Below, piece by piece: positions 18,007 through 26,615 of a stretch of DNA of 64,000 nt; the stretch's first letter is position 1, and each line of letters starts with the position of its first letter. The DNA comes from Gaoshiqia sp050178015 (GTDB taxonomy: Bacteria > Bacteroidota > Bacteroidia > Bacteroidales > Prolixibacteraceae): the NCBI GenBank assembly GCA_050178015.1, contig JBFXGM010000021.1, positions 1-64,000 of the forward strand. The letters run 5' to 3'. The translations under genes and the position numbers were made by a program. The notes beneath the pieces are model-generated. The model was not told the DNA's origin and did no database searches. It worked only from the letters and a program-made list of their open reading frames with translations.

Positions 18007-19551
18007 ATGAAACCATATAAATTTATTCTATTCTTCACAGCACTGGGGCTGCTCGGCACCGTTGCGTGCACCGACCTGGAAGAAAATGTACTGGACGAAC
18101 AACTGGGCGCCGAACTGATCAATAACCCGCAAAACATCGAAGCCCTCATCAACCCGCCATACGGAAGCCTGCGCCGCACCATTGAGTGGTACGACTACTG
18201 GGCCTTGCAGGAAGTATCAACCGACGAAGTCGTTATCCCGACCCGAGGCACCGACTGGTACGACAACGGCGCCTGGATGGAACTCCACTTGCACACCTGG
18301 AATGCCGACCACATCCGGATGAAAAACGTTTGGGATGCACTCAGCCAAGGAGTTTCGCGGGCCAACACCGCCATCTATTATATCGGGCAGTTTCCGCAAA
18401 CAGCCACCACCGAGCAATACATCAACGAAGCCCGCTTCCTGCGTGCTTACTACATGTACCTGATCAACGATTTGTTTGGACAGGTTCCTTACCGCGAGGC
18501 CGATGAACTGGATTTCTCCGTGTCGCCCATGGTGATGAACCGCAAAGCGGCTGCTGATTTCATTATTGAAGAAATCAAAGCCATCATGCCTAACCTGAAA
18601 ACAAAGGCCGAAGTGGGTTCAGAACGGGTAACGGTTGGCGCTGCCCAAGCCCTGCTTGCCAAAATTTACCTGAACTACGAGGTGTATGCCGGCGAAGCCA
18701 AATGGGCCGATGCCATTACCTACTGCGACCAGCTGATCAACTCGGGCGTGTACACCGTGGCCGACGACTACTGGACCATGTTCCAGAAAGATGTGGCCGA
18801 CCATCCCGAATTTATCCTGCGCGTTCCGATGGACGACAATGTGGATATGGGCAGCGGCAGCGTTTGGGTGAACTTTACCCTGCACTATTCGCAGGTGTTT
18901 GGTAACATCACCAGTACCTGGAACGGGCCATCAACTACCTCAACGTTTTTCCAAACCTGGGACATGGAAAATGATGCCCGTTTTTACGACGACCGCATTA
19001 AAAGCCAAACCGGATTCAACCAAGGCTTTTTGCATGGACAACAGTACGGGTTGGACGGAACGGCCCTGGAACAACGAAATGGCAACCCGCTGATCTTCGT
19101 GCCGGAAATCAACCTGGCGAGTTCGGCTGAGAATGCCGGTATCCGGGTGATTAAGTTTGCACCCAACCCGGCCACCGAACGTCAGTTCTCCTCGCCCAAC
19201 GATGTGCCCATCATGCGCATCTCGGATATTTACCTGATCCGGGCCGAGGCCAAATTCAGGGACGGGAATGAAGACGGGGCATTGGCCGACATCAACTTCC
19301 TGCGCTCGAAACGAAGCGCTGCCGGCAAAACATTACCTGCACTGACTTCGGTTACGCTGGATGACCTGCTGAAAGAACGCGGCTACGAACTGTACTGGGA
19401 AGGACTGCGCCGCCAGGACCTGATCCGTTTTGGCAAGTTTACCGAGGCCTACCAGGAAAAACCGGCTACCGATGCCAAGAAAGAACTGTTCCCATTGCCA
19501 ACTTCGGCTGTTGATGTAAACGAAAACCTGATCCAGAATCCAGGATATTAA
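18007..19551 (+). CDS. RagB/SusD family nutrient-binding outer membrane lipoprotein
   Basis: A 514-residue SusD-like protein. The signal peptide ends in the lipobox LGTVACTDLEE (Cys near residue 21), placing it as an outer membrane lipoprotein at the cell surface. The N-terminal SusD-like domain contains NTAIYYIGQ and AKIYLNYEVYAG, consistent with the TPR-like helices, and the C-terminal domain has the family hallmark YLIRAEAKFRDGN and LLKERGYELYWEGLRRQDLIRFGKF ending in NENLIQNPGY. It follows susC by 24 bases and acts as its lid. It is the last gene before a terminator. Confidence 0.93.
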   Translation: MKPYKFILFFTALGLLGTVACTDLEENVLDEQLGAELINNPQNIEALINPPYGSLRRTIEWYDYWALQEVSTDEVVIPTRGTDWYDNGAWMELHLHTWNADHIRMKNVWDALSQGVSRANTAIYYIGQFPQTATTEQYINEARFLRAYYMYLINDLFGQVPYREADELDFSVSPMVMNRKAAADFIIEEIKAIMPNLKTKAEVGSERVTVGAAQALLAKIYLNYEVYAGEAKWADAITYCDQLINSGVYTVADDYWTMFQKDVADHPEFILRVPMDDNVDMGSGSVWVNFTLHYSQVFGNITSTWNGPSTTSTFFQTWDMENDARFYDDRIKSQTGFNQGFLHGQQYGLDGTALEQRNGNPLIFVPEINLASSAENAGIRVIKFAPNPATERQFSSPNDVPIMRISDIYLIRAEAKFRDGNEDGALADINFLRSKRSAAGKTLPALTSVTLDDLLKERGYELYWEGLRRQDLIRFGKFTEAYQEKPATDAKKELFPLPTSAVDVNENLIQNPGY

Positions 19552-19577
19552 TAACCGCGACCTATTGACCCATGATT

Positions 19578-19618
19578 GAATGCCAGCCGCTGCCGCTTGG
19601 GGCGGCGGCATTCTTTTC
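19578..19618 (+). terminator. Rho-independent terminator after susD
   Basis: A long GC-rich stem, GAATGCC near 19578 pairing with GGCATTC ending at 19613, is followed by TTTT. It lies 27 bases past the susD stop and ends the sigma-fecR-susC-susD unit. Confidence 0.65.
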
Positions 19619-19907
19619 AACCTGATTTCAACGAAACCTCAGGACCAGCAGGGTTTTGAGTAATTGCGAATAATGGCCGCTGTCCGGAAACGGCAGCGGT
19701 TTCGCTTTCACCGCGAGTGGATTCCCTCTTTTGGCGAAGTCTTCCCGAACTTCCTGCCCGACTGGTCAGGCGGGGTTTCGGGATCTTTCGCTTACCCACT
19801 GAGGTTCTGCACGGAGTTTTTCCGTTTTGGCGAATCGTTCGCTGTTCTTCTAAACCTAATCCCTTTCCGGTTGTTGTAATTACCGAAAATCAAAAAATCG
19901 AATCAAG
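19619..19907. other. Gap between susD terminator and tpx, no gene seen
   Basis: Short open frames here lack family resemblance. The stretch holds potential stems, for example CCGCTG pairing with CAGCGG near 19677-19700 and CCCGAA pairing with TTCGGG near 19746-19785, and must hold the tpx promoter. No clear function is visible. Confidence 0.4.
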
Positions 19908-20420
19908 ATGAAAGAGACTACCGGAAAAATTACCTTCAAAGGAAACCCGTTGACCCTGTTGGGCGAGGAAATAAAAGTAGGCGACAAAGCCCCCGACTTT
20001 ACCGTGCTGAGCGCCGGATTGGCGCCGGTAAAGCTGTCGGATTACGACGGCAAAGTGCGGGTGATTGCTATTTACCCGTCAATTGACACGGGCGTGTGCC
20101 AGGCCCAAAACCGCCGGTTCAATGCCGAAGCTTCGAACCTGGGCGATGCCGTCATCCTGTCGGTTTCGTGCGACCTGCCCTTTGCCCAAAGCCGTTTCTG
20201 CGCTGCTGAAGGGCTCGATAAGGTGATAACTTTGTCAGACCACAAAGACGTAGATTTTGGCACCAAATACGGCTTCCTGATCAAAGAGCTGCGCCTGCTG
20301 GCCCGCGGAACCGTGATTGTTGACAAAAACGGAATTGTGAAATACGTGGAGTACGTTCCCGAAGTGACCACCGAGCCCGATTACGAAGCCGCGATTAAGG
20401 TTGTAAAAGAATTGTTGTAA
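19908..20420 (+). CDS. tpx: Thiol peroxidase (Tpx, 2-Cys peroxiredoxin)
   Basis: Periplasm-type or cytoplasmic thiol peroxidase of 170 residues, the usual Tpx length. GDKAPDFTV (residues 26-34) starts the thioredoxin fold; the peroxidatic cysteine is in YPSIDTGVCQAQNRRF (Cys near residue 64) and the resolving cysteine in SRFCAAEG (near residue 98), as in known Tpx. It reduces hydrogen and organic peroxides using thioredoxin. No signal peptide is visible, so it is probably cytoplasmic. It is a single-gene unit with its own terminator. Confidence 0.93.
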   Translation: MKETTGKITFKGNPLTLLGEEIKVGDKAPDFTVLSAGLAPVKLSDYDGKVRVIAIYPSIDTGVCQAQNRRFNAEASNLGDAVILSVSCDLPFAQSRFCAAEGLDKVITLSDHKDVDFGTKYGFLIKELRLLARGTVIVDKNGIVKYVEYVPEVTTEPDYEAAIKVVKELL

Positions 20421-20443
20421 CATAAAGGTTAGAGATTATAGCT

Positions 20444-20475
20444 ACAGGCTGCTCCGGTTGGAGTGGCCTGTTTGC
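20444..20475 (+). terminator. Hairpin terminator after tpx
   Basis: ACAGGC...CTCC-GGTT-GGAG...GCCTGT forms a stem with a small internal loop, followed by TTGCTT. It starts 24 bases past the tpx stop. Confidence 0.5.
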
Positions 20476-20493
20476 TTATATGAAAGTCGAAAG

Positions 20494-20514
20494 GGGGTAC
20501 TTCGGAAGTACCCC
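20494..20514. repeat. Perfect short palindromic hairpin between tpx and the repeat array
   Basis: GGGGTACTT-CGG-AAGTACCCC is a perfect 9-bp stem with a 3-base loop and no following T run, so it is not a standard terminator. It lies just before the phased repeat array and may mark its boundary. Confidence 0.5.
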
Positions 20515-20520
20515 TGTCCA

Positions 20521-20756
20521 CTTCAAAAACGACTCGGGTCGGTTTAAAAGAACTGCAGTCGGTAAAAAGACGACTCGAGTCGAAAAAAAAACGACTTAAG
20601 TCGAAAAAAAGAGAACCGGGGTCAAAAAAAGACGACTGCAGTCGCAAAAAAGAGGACTTGAGTCAAAAAAAGAGCAATGAAGTCGAAAAAAGAACACTGA
20701 AGTCGGTCTTTTGAGAACTGAAGTCGTCAAAAGATGAACGAAGTCGTCAAAAGAAT
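20521..20756. repeat. Array of about eleven 20-21 bp phased A-tract/palindrome repeats
   Basis: Eleven degenerate units, each an A-rich tract (4-9 A) followed by a core like GACGACTNNAGTCG; several cores are perfect palindromes (CGACTCGAGTCG, CGACTTAAGTCG, CGACTGCAGTCG). The conserved GTC recurs at 20538, 20558, 20579, 20600, 20621, 20641, 20662, 20682, 20702, 20723 and 20743, steps of 20 or 21 bases, about two helical turns. The array ends just upstream of the promoter of the PorE-like gene. It is not coding in a consistent frame. Phased A-tracts of this spacing are expected to curve DNA; the role is unknown. Confidence 0.85.
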
Positions 20757-20777
20757 ACTTTTTCTTTTGCTGGTGCG

Positions 20778-20810
20778 TTTTATCGGAACAAAATAATTTG
20801 GCTACTTTTA
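20778..20810 (+). promoter_or_regulatory. Probable promoter of the PorE-like lipoprotein gene
   Basis: TACTTTTA (20803-20810) is one base from the Bacteroidota -7 element TAnnTTTG, with TTTT about 21 bases upstream (20778-20781) near the -33 position. It directly follows the phased repeat array. Confidence 0.4.
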
Positions 20811-20832
20811 TCGTCCTAATTTGCCGGTATTC

Positions 20833-22833
20833 ATGAAGAATCTGTATGCAATTTTCGTTGGCCTGTTTGGGCTCCTTTTTGTTTTGGGGGCCTGTTCGTC
20901 GCAAAAAGCCTATCATTCGGCCGTTTCAGCATACGAAATTGGCGAATATTACCGGGCTGCCGAAAAATTTCGCAGAGCTTACCGAAAAGACCAGGACCCG
21001 CAACATAGGCGAGAGATGGCCTTCCTGTCGGCCGAGGCATACCGCAAAACCGGCGAATATGCCCGGGCTGCCATCTGGTACAAAAACGCCATCCGGCGCG
21101 GCTATCCCAATGTGAAGGCCTTGCTGCATTACGCCGACTGCCTGCGGGCTACCCAGAAGTTTGACGAGGCAATGGAAGTGTATCAGCAATATCTCGACTC
21201 CGTGCCCGGCGACGTGCAAGCCATTAACGGAATGGATGCCTGCCGCTACATTCCGGAGTGGGAGAAAAAACCCAGCCGATACATTGTGAACCCGGTGCGC
21301 GAGCTCAATTCGAAATACCACGACTTCTCACCGGTATTTGTGGGCGGGCGCGACAACGAGATTCTGCTCACCTCCACCCGCGAAGGAGGAACCAGCAAAC
21401 GGCAAAGCTCGATCACGGGCGCCCTGTATGCCGATTTGTACCGCTCCGAATTTCAGGTGCAAAAGCAAAAGTGGTCCCCTCCGCTGCTGATCGATGAAAC
21501 GGGCATCATCAACACCCCCGACGAAGAAGGGGCTGCCACGCTTAGCCCGCTGGGCGACCAGATGCTGTTTACCCGCTGCCGTTACGACCGGACAAAAGAT
21601 ATGAGCGCCGAGCTGTTCCTGGCCAAGATGTCGCGCGGCGACTGGTCGGAACCCATCCTGCTCCAGCTGGGCGGCGACAGCCTGATGGCTGCCCACCCGG
21701 CCTTGTCGCCCGACGGCAACACCCTGTATTTCGTGTCCGACCGTCCCGGAGGCTACGGCCAAAAAGATATCTGGATGGCACAAAAGGAAGGCACGAACTT
21801 CTCGCGCCCGGTAAACCTGGGCAATAAAATCAACACCCCTGGTAACGAAGTGTTCCCCACGGTTGACCGCGATGGCAACCTGTATTTTTCGTCGGACCAC
21901 CACATGGGCATGGGCGGGCTCGATATTTTTATGGCCTCGAAAGAGGAGGACGGGCAGTGGCGCGTGCAAAACCTGAAAGCGCCGATCAACTCGCCCGGCG
22001 ACGATTTCGGCATGGCCTTTATCAACTCGGAAGACCAGCGCGGGCTGTTTGCGTCGAACCGCAAAGGATCGCGCAGCGACGATATTTATTCATTCTACCT
22101 GCCACCAAAGGTATTCCGCGCAGCAGGCGAAATATTTGACAAGGAAACCGGCCAGCGCATCGACGGCGCCCGCATCCGCATCATTGGCACCGACGGCACC
22201 AACCTGCGCATGCGTGCCGACGGGGGCAAATTTCAGTTGAAACTGAACCCCGAAACCGAATACGTGTTTGCCGCTTTCCGCGATGGCTACCTCAACGACA
22301 AGGCCCGCGAATCGACCATCGGGCTGGAGGACAGTAAGGATTTTCGGGTGGATTTGTACCTCACCCCAACCGATGCACCCATTCGCGTGAACAACATCAA
22401 TTATGAATTTGGCTCGGCTGAATTAACAACGGGGTCGCGCGCTGCCCTCGACAGTCTGGTGCAGCTGCTCGAACTGAACCCCACGATCACCATCGAGCTG
22501 ATGGCGCACACCGACCATATTGGCTCCGACCAGTTTAACTTCACCCTTTCGCAACAGCGGGCCCAATCGGTGGTGGATTACCTGATTGAAAAAGGCATCA
22601 ACCCCGACCGCCTGGTGGCCAAAGGTTACGGCAAAACCTGGCCTAAAAAAGTGACCCGCGAGCTGGCCCGGCAACACGATTTCCTGAAACGAAACGATGA
22701 GCTCACCGAAAGCTTCATCAACGGGTTGACTCCCGAGCAGCAGGAAATTGCCAAAGCCATCAACCGGCGCACCGAGTTCCGGGTACTGTCAACCGACTTT
22801 CAGGAACGGTTTGCTCCCGAGCCTGGGGAATAA
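20833..22833 (+). CDS. PorE-like OmpA-family lipoprotein with TPR and beta-propeller
   Basis: A 666-residue lipoprotein. The ATG at 20833 gives a signal peptide with lipobox VLGACSSQK. Domains in order: TPR helices (about 20-135), a WD40-like PD40 beta-propeller (about 145-430, with repeats such as LSPDGNTLYFVSDRPGG and DGNLYFSSDH), a carboxypeptidase-regulatory-like fold (about 435-505) and an OmpA C-terminal peptidoglycan-binding domain (about 530-660, with NRRTEFRV). This order matches PorE, a periplasmic type IX secretion component that links the system to peptidoglycan. Bacteroidota carry several PorE relatives, so the T9SS role is likely but not certain. No other T9SS gene is in the window. 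Confidence 0.8.
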   Translation: MKNLYAIFVGLFGLLFVLGACSSQKAYHSAVSAYEIGEYYRAAEKFRRAYRKDQDPQHRREMAFLSAEAYRKTGEYARAAIWYKNAIRRGYPNVKALLHYADCLRATQKFDEAMEVYQQYLDSVPGDVQAINGMDACRYIPEWEKKPSRYIVNPVRELNSKYHDFSPVFVGGRDNEILLTSTREGGTSKRQSSITGALYADLYRSEFQVQKQKWSPPLLIDETGIINTPDEEGAATLSPLGDQMLFTRCRYDRTKDMSAELFLAKMSRGDWSEPILLQLGGDSLMAAHPALSPDGNTLYFVSDRPGGYGQKDIWMAQKEGTNFSRPVNLGNKINTPGNEVFPTVDRDGNLYFSSDHHMGMGGLDIFMASKEEDGQWRVQNLKAPINSPGDDFGMAFINSEDQRGLFASNRKGSRSDDIYSFYLPPKVFRAAGEIFDKETGQRIDGARIRIIGTDGTNLRMRADGGKFQLKLNPETEYVFAAFRDGYLNDKARESTIGLEDSKDFRVDLYLTPTDAPIRVNNINYEFGSAELTTGSRAALDSLVQLLELNPTITIELMAHTDHIGSDQFNFTLSQQRAQSVVDYLIEKGINPDRLVAKGYGKTWPKKVTRELARQHDFLKRNDELTESFINGLTPEQQEIAKAINRRTEFRVLSTDFQERFAPEPGE

Positions 22834-22880
22834 ATTTGACATCTCCCCTTTTCCCGTGTTTTATTGTCGAAAAACCCGTG

Positions 22881-22888
22881 TACTTTTG
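22881..22888 (+). promoter_or_regulatory. Candidate -7 element for ilvA
   Basis: TACTTTTG matches the Bacteroidota -7 consensus TAnnTTTG, 67 bases before the ilvA start codon. A -33 element is not clear. Confidence 0.4.
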
Positions 22889-22955
22889 CATTTCGACCCG
22901 CATATCCGAACAGAACCCGGTCTGCGCTGTTGATTTCGATATAAAAAAGTTAATC

Positions 22956-24212
22956 ATGGCAATGAGTTATTTTCCATCTTTACAGGCCATTAACAAGGCA
23001 AAGCTGACCATCAACGAGGTACTGACCGCTACACCGCTGGCCGAAAACCTGAACCTTTCGGAACAGTTTGGGGCGCGGGTTTTTCTGAAACGGGAAGATT
23101 TGCAGATCGTGCGTTCTTACAAAATCCGCGGGGCATACAACAAAATCAAGAGCCTGACCCCCGAGCAGCGAAAAAACGGCATCGTTTGTGCCAGCGCAGG
23201 AAACCATGCGCAGGGAGTGGCCTACTCGTGCCAGAGGCTGGGCATCCGGGGTAAAATTTACATGCCCACCACTACCCCCCGGCAAAAAATCAAGCAGGTC
23301 CAGATGTTCGGGAAGGAGTTTGTGGAGATTGTCCTGCACGGCGATACCTACGACGATGCCAGCCGCGAAGCCTGGAAAGACTGCGACGAGACCGGAAAAA
23401 CTTATATCCACCCGTTTGACGATCCGCTGATTATTGAAGGACAAGCCACCGTGGCGCTCGAAATTATTCAGGATTCGACCTGCCAGATCGACTACCTGTT
23501 TGTCCCGATTGGCGGCGGCGGGCTGATTGCCGGTGTGGGCAGCTACTTCCGGCAGGTGAGCCCTGCCACCAAAATTATCGGCGTGGAACCGGCCGGCGCC
23601 CCTTCCATGAAAGAATCGCTGGCCCAAGATGAGGTTGTCACTCTGCAGGACATCGACAAGTTTGTGGATGGTGCTGCCGTGCAACGCGTGGGCGACCTTC
23701 CTTTTGAAATTTGCCGACAGGTGGTGGACGACATTGTGCTGGTACCCGAAGGCCGCATTTGCACCAAAATCCTGGAACTGTACAACCGCGATGCCATCGT
23801 GGTGGAACCGGCCGGGGCGCTTTCCATTGCCGCGCTGGATTATTATGCCGATGAAATAAAAGGTAAAAATGTGGTGTGCATTGTTTCGGGCAGCAACAAC
23901 GACATCACGCGTACCGAGGAAATCAAGGAACGCTCCTTGTTGTTCGAAGGGCTGAAACACTATTTCATCATCCGGTTCCCGCAGCGAGCTGGCGCCTTGC
24001 GCGATTTTGTAGAATATGTGCTGGGGCCGAACGACGACATCACCCACTTTGAATACACCAAGAAGAACAGCAGGGAGAAAGGCCCGGCTTTCGTGGGCAT
24101 CGAGCTGACCGACAAAAACGATTTTGAAGGGCTGGTGCAGCGCATGGCCGAACATGGTTTCGTGTATGAATACGTGAACGAAAAGCCCGATCTGTTTCAG
24201 TACCTGATTTAA
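22956..24212 (+). CDS. ilvA: Threonine dehydratase (threonine ammonia-lyase)
   Basis: PLP enzyme that deaminates threonine to 2-oxobutanoate, the entry step to isoleucine. The ATG at 22956 gives 418 residues; in-frame sequence further upstream has no family resemblance and includes the promoter. The PLP lysine is in SYKIRGAYNKI (near residue 50), the phosphate-binding glycine loop is GGGGLIAG (near 188), and a C-terminal ACT-like regulatory domain (about 325-418, RAGALRDFVEYVLG) is present, single copy as in the shorter IlvA forms. No other ilv genes are adjacent. Confidence 0.92.
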   Translation: MAMSYFPSLQAINKAKLTINEVLTATPLAENLNLSEQFGARVFLKREDLQIVRSYKIRGAYNKIKSLTPEQRKNGIVCASAGNHAQGVAYSCQRLGIRGKIYMPTTTPRQKIKQVQMFGKEFVEIVLHGDTYDDASREAWKDCDETGKTYIHPFDDPLIIEGQATVALEIIQDSTCQIDYLFVPIGGGGLIAGVGSYFRQVSPATKIIGVEPAGAPSMKESLAQDEVVTLQDIDKFVDGAAVQRVGDLPFEICRQVVDDIVLVPEGRICTKILELYNRDAIVVEPAGALSIAALDYYADEIKGKNVVCIVSGSNNDITRTEEIKERSLLFEGLKHYFIIRFPQRAGALRDFVEYVLGPNDDITHFEYTKKNSREKGPAFVGIELTDKNDFEGLVQRMAEHGFVYEYVNEKPDLFQYLI

Positions 24213-24242
24213 GGTTTGCGCTGGTTTGTTTGCGTTTTCTTA

Positions 24243-24283
24243 AGTCATCCGTGGTCATTTATTGCCATTTAAAGTCATTCGTT
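24243..24283. repeat. Short degenerate GTCATT-type repeat downstream of ilvA
   Basis: Four units of about 10 bases: GTCATCCGTG, GTCATTTATTG, CCATTTAAA, GTCATTCGTTG. They lie in the 330-base gap between ilvA and the helicase gene, which otherwise holds no gene. They may be a slippage product. Confidence 0.45.
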
Positions 24284-24354
24284 GTTTTCCCCAATGACAA
24301 TACATCCGGAAAGGCAGGGCGACCGCGTCTTTTTCTGAGAAGCGGAAAAATTGC

Positions 24355-24362
24355 TATTTTTG
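24355..24362 (+). promoter_or_regulatory. Candidate -7 element for the helicase gene
   Basis: TATTTTTG matches TAnnTTTG; it gives a 5' leader of about 170 bases before the start codon at 24543. The leader shows no recognised riboswitch. Confidence 0.4.
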
Positions 24363-24542
24363 CGCCATCATGTGAAAATTTCAGCTTACATACGCACGAT
24401 GGGTGCAGCATAACCGGCCACTGCAACCGGGAGCCCCACCCTACAATCCCACTCAATTTGATCATGTTGACCCGCTCGGGCGGACACAATAACTATCTGA
24501 AACAAAATTCAGATAAATTTAAAATCAGGAAAAAGCAGTTTC

Positions 24543-26615
24543 ATGTTCAATAAAAGCGAAAAAGAAGAAAGAAAATACCTGGAAGGGGTAAAAGGAAAAC
24601 TTGGCGCCGCCCTGGACCAGATTGACCAGAATGTGGCGAACTATGCCAAAGACCTTCAGGAACAAAAAAACTACCTGTACGAAAACAAGGCGGGGATGGA
24701 CCATGCCGAAAAGGTGTCGGTACACCAGTCGGTTCATGCGGCGGCGCTCACCGGCGAGGCTGCCCTGGAGCGTAAAAAACGACTGCAAAAGCTGATGCTT
24801 TCACCCTATTTCGGGCGGTTCGATTTTGCAGAAACCAGGAATGGGAAGGCCGTGCCGGTGTATATCGGCATCCACGCCTATTTTGACGAACCTGAGAAAG
24901 CCAACCTGGTACACGACTGGCGCGCGCCCATCTCGACCATGTTTTACGATTTTGAAAACGGCCCGGCCTGCTACGAAGCGCCCTCCGGAATGGTTGAGGG
25001 CAGCATGGTGCTGAAGCGCCAGTTCCGCATCCGCGACGGGAAGATGGAGTACATGCTCGAAAGCTCGCTCAACATCCACGACGATGTACTGCAAAAAGAG
25101 CTGAGCAAGTCGTCGGACGACAAAATGAAGCACATCGTGGCCACCATCCAGCGCGACCAGAACGCCATCATCCGCAATGAAAGTTCACAGGCGCTCATCA
25201 TTCAGGGGGTGGCCGGCTCGGGAAAAACGTCGATCGCCCTGCACCGGATCGCTTTTCTACTTTACCGCTTTAAAGATTCCATCTCCTCGAAAGACATCCT
25301 GATCCTTTCGCCCAACAAGGTGTTTGCCGATTACATTTCGAACGTGTTGCCCGAGCTGGGCGAAGAGAAAATCCCCGAAATGGGCATGGAAGAATTGGCT
25401 GCCGAACTGCTGGAAAACAAATATCGTTTTCAGACTTTCTTTGAACAGGTAAACCATTTGCTGGAAAAAGAAGATGAAGCCTTCCGCGAACGCATCCGCT
25501 TTAAAGCATCGAACGGATTAATTACCAAGATGAACGAATACCTGGCTTACATCGAAAACAATTATTTCGCTCCTGCCGACCTGGTGGTGAAGCGCTACCC
25601 TGTTCCGGAATCCTATATCGAAGAACAGTTCCGTTCGCTGCACCGGCTGCCGCTTTTTGCCCGTTTCAATGAAGTGGTTGCCAACATTGAGCGCGACCTG
25701 CTGTTTTACAACCGCTACGAGATAAGCGCCAAAGAACGGAACGAGCTGCGCAAGTCGGTGAAAAACATGTTCCGGATCACCAACCTGCGCGACCTGTACA
25801 AAGACTTTTACAACTGGCTGGGACAGCCCGATCTGTTTAAGCTGGCGCCCAAAAGCCGGTTCGAATACACCGACGTGTTCCCACTTATCTATCTAAAAAT
25901 GAAACTGGAGGGCCTGAAGCCGTTCAGCAAGGTAAAGCACCTGCTGGTGGACGAGATGCAGGACTACACGCCGGTACAATATGCCGTGCTGGCCCGGCTG
26001 TTCCCCTGCAAAAAAACCATCCTGGGCGATGCCAACCAGTCGGTGAACCCTTACAGTTCCTCAACTTCCGAAACGATCTCGCAGGTTATTTCCGGCGCCG
26101 ATGTGATGCGGTTGAACAAAAGCTACCGCTCCACCAGCCAGATTGCGCGCTTTGCCCAAAACATATCGCCCAACAACGAGCTGGAGGTGATTGAACGTCA
26201 CGGTGATGAGCCGGAACTGACCCGCTGCAAAAGCAAGGCCGGTGAAATCAACAAGATCAAACAAATCATCGGGGAATTTTCACAATCGGGGCACAACGCG
26301 CTGGGCATTGTGTGCAAAACTCAAAAACAAGCCACTCATTTGCACGAGGCGCTCACAGCCGACTGCCCGCAAGTGCGCCTGCTCACCGCCGACAGCGTTT
26401 CCTACTCGGGCGGGATCATCATCACCACCACCCACATGGCCAAAGGGCTGGAGTTCGACCAAGTGATTGTGCCCCATGCCGACGCCAAAAACTACCGCGA
26501 AGCCATCGACCGCAACCTGCTGTACATTGCCTGCACCCGGGCCATGCACCGGCTCGACATCACCTGTGTTGGCGAACCGACCACCTTCATTCAACCAGTG
26601 GAGGAATTGGTATGA
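24543..26615 (+). CDS. helD: HelD-like UvrD-family helicase
   Basis: Superfamily 1 helicase of 690 residues of the HelD (helicase IV-like) group, whose Gram-positive members strip RNA polymerase from DNA. An N-terminal charged, probably coiled-coil arm (about 1-90) is followed by the block VHDWRAPISTMFYDF, typical of HelD, then Walker A GVAGSGKTS at about 222-230, the DEMQD Walker B near 470, and the C-terminal CTRAMHRLDI near 665. The N-terminal arm and 'DWRAPI' block distinguish it from UvrD and Rep. It shares an ATGA with the following methyltransferase gene, so the two are coupled. Confidence 0.85.
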   Translation: MFNKSEKEERKYLEGVKGKLGAALDQIDQNVANYAKDLQEQKNYLYENKAGMDHAEKVSVHQSVHAAALTGEAALERKKRLQKLMLSPYFGRFDFAETRNGKAVPVYIGIHAYFDEPEKANLVHDWRAPISTMFYDFENGPACYEAPSGMVEGSMVLKRQFRIRDGKMEYMLESSLNIHDDVLQKELSKSSDDKMKHIVATIQRDQNAIIRNESSQALIIQGVAGSGKTSIALHRIAFLLYRFKDSISSKDILILSPNKVFADYISNVLPELGEEKIPEMGMEELAAELLENKYRFQTFFEQVNHLLEKEDEAFRERIRFKASNGLITKMNEYLAYIENNYFAPADLVVKRYPVPESYIEEQFRSLHRLPLFARFNEVVANIERDLLFYNRYEISAKERNELRKSVKNMFRITNLRDLYKDFYNWLGQPDLFKLAPKSRFEYTDVFPLIYLKMKLEGLKPFSKVKHLLVDEMQDYTPVQYAVLARLFPCKKTILGDANQSVNPYSSSTSETISQVISGADVMRLNKSYRSTSQIARFAQNISPNNELEVIERHGDEPELTRCKSKAGEINKIKQIIGEFSQSGHNALGIVCKTQKQATHLHEALTADCPQVRLLTADSVSYSGGIIITTTHMAKGLEFDQVIVPHADAKNYREAIDRNLLYIACTRAMHRLDITCVGEPTTFIQPVEELV

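Noticed and set aside
19664..19911. Small open frames between susD and tpx
   Set aside because: No family resemblance, two overlapping frames, and no upstream signals; the region is more likely non-coding.
20521..20756. CRISPR array
   Set aside because: Units are 20-21 bp in direct tandem without unique spacers, and no cas gene is present.
20429..20916. Minus-strand open frames with FFDSSR-like repeats
   Set aside because: They are translations of the 20-21 bp array and cross the promoter and start of the PorE-like gene on the other strand; repeat spacing is not a constant multiple of three.
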